Below, piece after piece: positions 60,665 to 64,000 of a stretch of 64,000 nt of DNA; the first letter of the stretch is position 1; each line of letters starts with the position of its first letter. The position numbers and the translations under genes are program-made. The notes under the pieces are model-generated. The model worked only from the letters and a program-made list of their open reading frames with translations, did no database searches and was not told the origin of the DNA. The stretch lies in NCBI GenBank assembly GCA_023846275.1, contig CM043874.1:31881130-31945129 (forward strand), in the 5' to 3' direction. This stretch comes from Vanilla planifolia (taxonomy: Eukaryota > Streptophyta > Magnoliopsida > Asparagales > Orchidaceae).

Positions 60665-61715
60665 AAGTGTGAGCTCTTTTGTGTGCATCATTGTAGAAAG
60701 GTCTCTTCTATGAGAATATTTTTATTCAAAGTTCAAAAATATTTTGTTTATTTTTATTTATAACAATATATTTTACATAATATTGCAGTAGTGAAATTTT
60801 TTACTTATAAAAAACATTATTCTTATTTTGCATGTTTTGTTTTAAACATTTTATATTTATTTAATTTTTTTTCATTTTTTTTAATTTTTTGTGAGCTCAT
60901 AAAACTTGCATTTGCAAATTTTGCACATTATTTTTTAGACTTTACATATTGTTTTAGTTATTTTTTATTTTAATTTTGTTATGTTATCTTCAAGTACTTA
61001 AACATAATTTGTTTTGTTTTCAAAATTTATCAACGTTATGTTCATCAAAATTTTGAAATAATATATATTTTTAGTTACGTTACTTATTTTCTTATTTTTA
61101 ATTTTTAATTTTTAATTTTTATTTTTTGATAGTATATTATCATGATACCAATTTCTTTGATATATTACACAAACAATTTTAACAATTCAGATGTCCAACA
61201 TTTTATATTATTGAAAAATATAATTGAACTTTTTTCCAAATTTTTTAAATTTAAATTTAACATTATAAAAATATCTATTATTTCATGATTATAATATTTT
61301 CTAATATATTTTTTTTAATGTAAAACTTAGATAACTAAATTTATTTTGCAATTTATGTTCTTAGTTATAGTTGTAGAAATTCTTAAACATGTTAAACATT
61401 TAGTTACATTTATGCTTATGATAAGTACTTATATTTGTTCCAAAATTATTAAACTTTTATAGAGGAATTTCTTTTGCAAATTATAAAGAATGCTTAGGAA
61501 ACTTTTAACTTTTAGTTCATCATTGAAAATAAACATTAAAATATCAAAATTTATGTCAAAATAAACAGGTTTGAAAATCAAGTAGATAATTTTGATAATA
61601 GAGTATTAATAATAATAAAAAACTAATTTTTCATTAATATGTTTTTAAAAAAAATTTAAAATATAAAAAATAATTATAAGGCTTTATAAAAAACCAAATA
61701 ACAATAGTTAGGATT
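60665..61715 (+). repeat. AT-rich repeat Q, distal copy
   Basis: Reverse complement of 15,600-16,555 along its length; its last ~260 bases also match 25,645-25,920 directly. Landmarks are GAATATTTTTATTCAAAGTTC near 60,715, TGTAGAAATTCTTAAACATG near 61,372, and AATTATAAAGAATGCTTAGG near 61,478. The frame 60,791-60,973 falls inside it and is a chance AT-rich frame. Confidence 0.75.
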
Positions 61716-62721
61716 CTAATGTTTTTAAAAGATTGTATAATCACATATTATGTTTGTAAAGTTCAAAGAAAATATGACTAAAATAACTATGATTTTGAAG
61801 TATATGACAACTACATTCATTAAATATTATTTGAACAATATAAAAGTGAGAATATTTGAACAAAAAAAAAGTTGTTTTAAAAAAAATATAAGCATACTAG
61901 GATTTTTGAAATTATAGAAAATTGATGTTCAATAATTTCAAATAAATTATTTAATAATATTAAATTGCATATGAAAAACTATGTATATGAAATGTTGAAT
62001 AACAAAAGTAATAAAACTAAGGATAGTAATATAATTGATTAAGAGAACTATTATATTATAATAATCTAAATGGGATTTTAGGCTTGTGATAACATGAATG
62101 TAAATTAAGAAAGCATGAGATTAAAATGTTTAATTTTTTAAAGATATTTCAAAAAAACTTAATGTTGGTATCGTAAAAGTTTATTTAAGAAAGTGTTAGA
62201 TACTTAAATATATGTTGTCAATTTAACAAAATTAGCTACAAAAAAATTTTGTAATAAGTTTGTATAAAAAAATAATAAGGAACAAAGAAAAGACAAGATA
62301 TTAATCAAGCATAACATTAAAAATATTTAAGTTCTTTCCGTAAATGTGTTTTTTAAATAATTTATCACAAAAAGACAATATGTAACAAAAAACATTAAAA
62401 TTTAAAAGCTATAAAAGTTCATAAAGGTATAAAACTGTTTTCTTTCTAACGATTTTATTTTTAATAACATATTTTTTATTCATTTAATACTATAAATTTT
62501 TTTAATATAAAATAAAATTATTCTTATATTTTAAAATTTAAATACTATACTTTATTATAAGTTTATTTTTTCTACTTTATGCCTTCTAACTTTTTTAAGC
62601 ACTTGTGCCTTACATTACAAAAAATTAAGCGAAATGTTCCAAGATATTTTGGTTTTTACAATATGAATTATTTTCTCATTTTAACTGTATATAAATTTTT
62701 ATTTACATTATCTTTAAGAGC

Positions 62722-62722
62722 G

Positions 62723-62754
<32 letters not shown>

Positions 62755-62757
62755 ACG
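62722..62757. repeat. (TA)n microsatellite, palindromic
   Basis: A pure TA run of about 13-14 units, bordered by CGTTATAA on the left and TATAACGT on the right, so the whole block is a near-perfect palindrome. Confidence 0.9.
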
Positions 62758-62898
62758 TTTTTAAATTTTTAATATTTTATGTTCGGGTTGTTTTTCATAT
62801 TATTTTACTTTAAACTAAGAAATTTTTTTTGTTGATATTTTTAGACTAAAATGGCGTTCAAATTCCTTTATGAAATGTTATGCACATAATAATATTTT

Positions 62899-62935
62899 AT
62901 GTGTATGTGTGTGTATATATGTACACAGACATATA
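62899..62935. repeat. (GT)n/(TA)n compound microsatellite
   Basis: A short mixed TGTGTATGTGTGTGTATATA run. Confidence 0.8.
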
Positions 62936-64000
62936 ATAAAACATATTATTTTATAATATTTGAAGAACCTTTTTTCTAATATTGTAATTATTAAAAAATT
63001 CATATGGCGAATTAAATTGTGTAAGCAGAACTATATGGCACTGAATTATCCATAATATTCAATTATAAAACAACAAAAGTTTTCAAATAATTTGAAACCA
63101 TGTCAAAGGAGGTTCTTTAAATAAAATAAAAAAAATAAACAAATAAGGAAACTAAAAAAGTTTTAATTATATGCACGTCATTTCAAAAACCTAATGTCAT
63201 TTAAAGTAAAATAAATTTCACCAAAAAAAAAAACAAATGAAAGAGTTTAACAATTTAAAATAATTATTTTTAATGCAACCATTGTAAAAAAATCACAACA
63301 TTCAAAATGCAACAGTCGAACTGAAAGAAAAATAAAAATAAAAAAATAGAAAGTTAAAAATTATAAATAACAGTGCAACAACACTTGTATCAAGTAACGT
63401 AGGTATAAAAAAAATGAAAAATTTAAAAATGAATATAATCTAAAAAAAGTATAGCCTATTTCTCAAATTCTTCGTTACAATATAAATGTTTTTTATATTT
63501 TGTATTATATAATTATTGAGAAATATTTAGTTCAAATTTTGAATATTTTAAATAACTAAGAAATAATTCCACTACTAAAGTTTTAATCAAACTGTTTTAT
63601 TTTAATTATAAATTGCTATATAATAAAAATATAATAACAAAAGTAACTTTAATAAAGAGCATAAAAAACAATGCTAAAAGTCATCCATTGAATAAAAAAT
63701 ATAAACATTTCAAAGGTTATGAAATCATGCAGTGGAACATTTTGGTTGAAATGTGCTATGACTTATTTAAAATTGTTTTATGTATATAGATTGAATATTA
63801 ATATTTTTTCTTTACTTAAATATTATTATTTGTTTTGTAATATTTTTATCTAAGAAGAACACTTAATATATTTTCTAGGTTTTTTGTTAACAAGTTATGA
63901 AAAAACATTTTAGAAATTTAAATTTGTTATTTTTCTTAAATAGAAAATTTTATGCTTTATAATTTAAGTAATATTAAACAACTACGAAAGAATAAAAAAT

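Larger units (their letters stand above)
61715..64000. other. AT-rich intergenic stretch with short dinucleotide repeats
   Basis: No gene or element recognised. It contains the (TA)n and (GT)n tracts listed separately. Confidence 0.65.

Noticed and set aside
1-64000. CRISPR arrays, operons or bacterial regulatory elements
   Set aside because: All repeats are microsatellites, LTRs or dispersed old copies; the sequence is plant nuclear in character.

Overview
This window looks like intergenic heterochromatin from a land plant with a large, repeat-rich genome. The evidence is a decayed Ty3/gypsy chromovirus with an initiator tRNA-Met type primer site, decayed Ty1/copia reverse transcriptase, paired LTRs with plant-style TATA boxes, very high A+T, and no intact gene. 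I see no host gene with a supportable open frame, no tRNA or rRNA gene and no CRISPR array. Species cannot be fixed from the sequence. All homology statements are by-eye alignments within the window or comparison with remembered family motifs, so edges are approximate unless a base position is argued.

Layout. 1-148 is an (AAT)n tract. 149-3,951 is an almost pure purine (GAA)n-derived tract. The dominant structure follows: an old, imperfect inverted repeat with a left arm at about 3,962-15,890 and a right arm at about 25,645-38,960, around a spacer of about 9.75 kb. From outside inward each arm holds (i) part of an unclassified repeat, here called family O; (ii) a 5.3-5.4 kb Ty3/gypsy chromovirus with LTRs of about 1.16 kb, fragments of gag, protease and integrase C-terminus, and no RT, RNase H or integrase core; (iii) a 2.4-2.5 kb unrecognised segment with a short open frame; (iv) an AT-rich repeat, here called Q. 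Both gypsy copies sit at the same target (5-bp duplication TRTAC) with the same flanks. One insertion was therefore duplicated together with its surroundings.

The spacer holds a third copy of family O (16,560-20,125, split by a 1.75 kb insertion), a less AT-rich single-copy stretch (20,125-24,165), and an LTR-like unit of family P (24,168-25,625) at the inner edge of the right arm.

Right of the arms, 38,960-44,580 is AT-rich and uninformative. 44,600-46,640 carries degenerate Ty1/copia reverse transcriptase/RNase H on the minus strand, with one part present twice. 48,942-52,800 is a pair of long family P LTRs around only about 0.75 kb of internal sequence. About 53,300-57,300 is a second pair of the same LTR family in opposite orientation. 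57,300-64,000 is AT-rich and contains a second full copy of repeat Q (60,665-61,715) and short (TA)n and (GT)n tracts.

Nothing here is likely to be translated today. The window records transposon insertion, internal deletion, large inverted duplication and microsatellite expansion.
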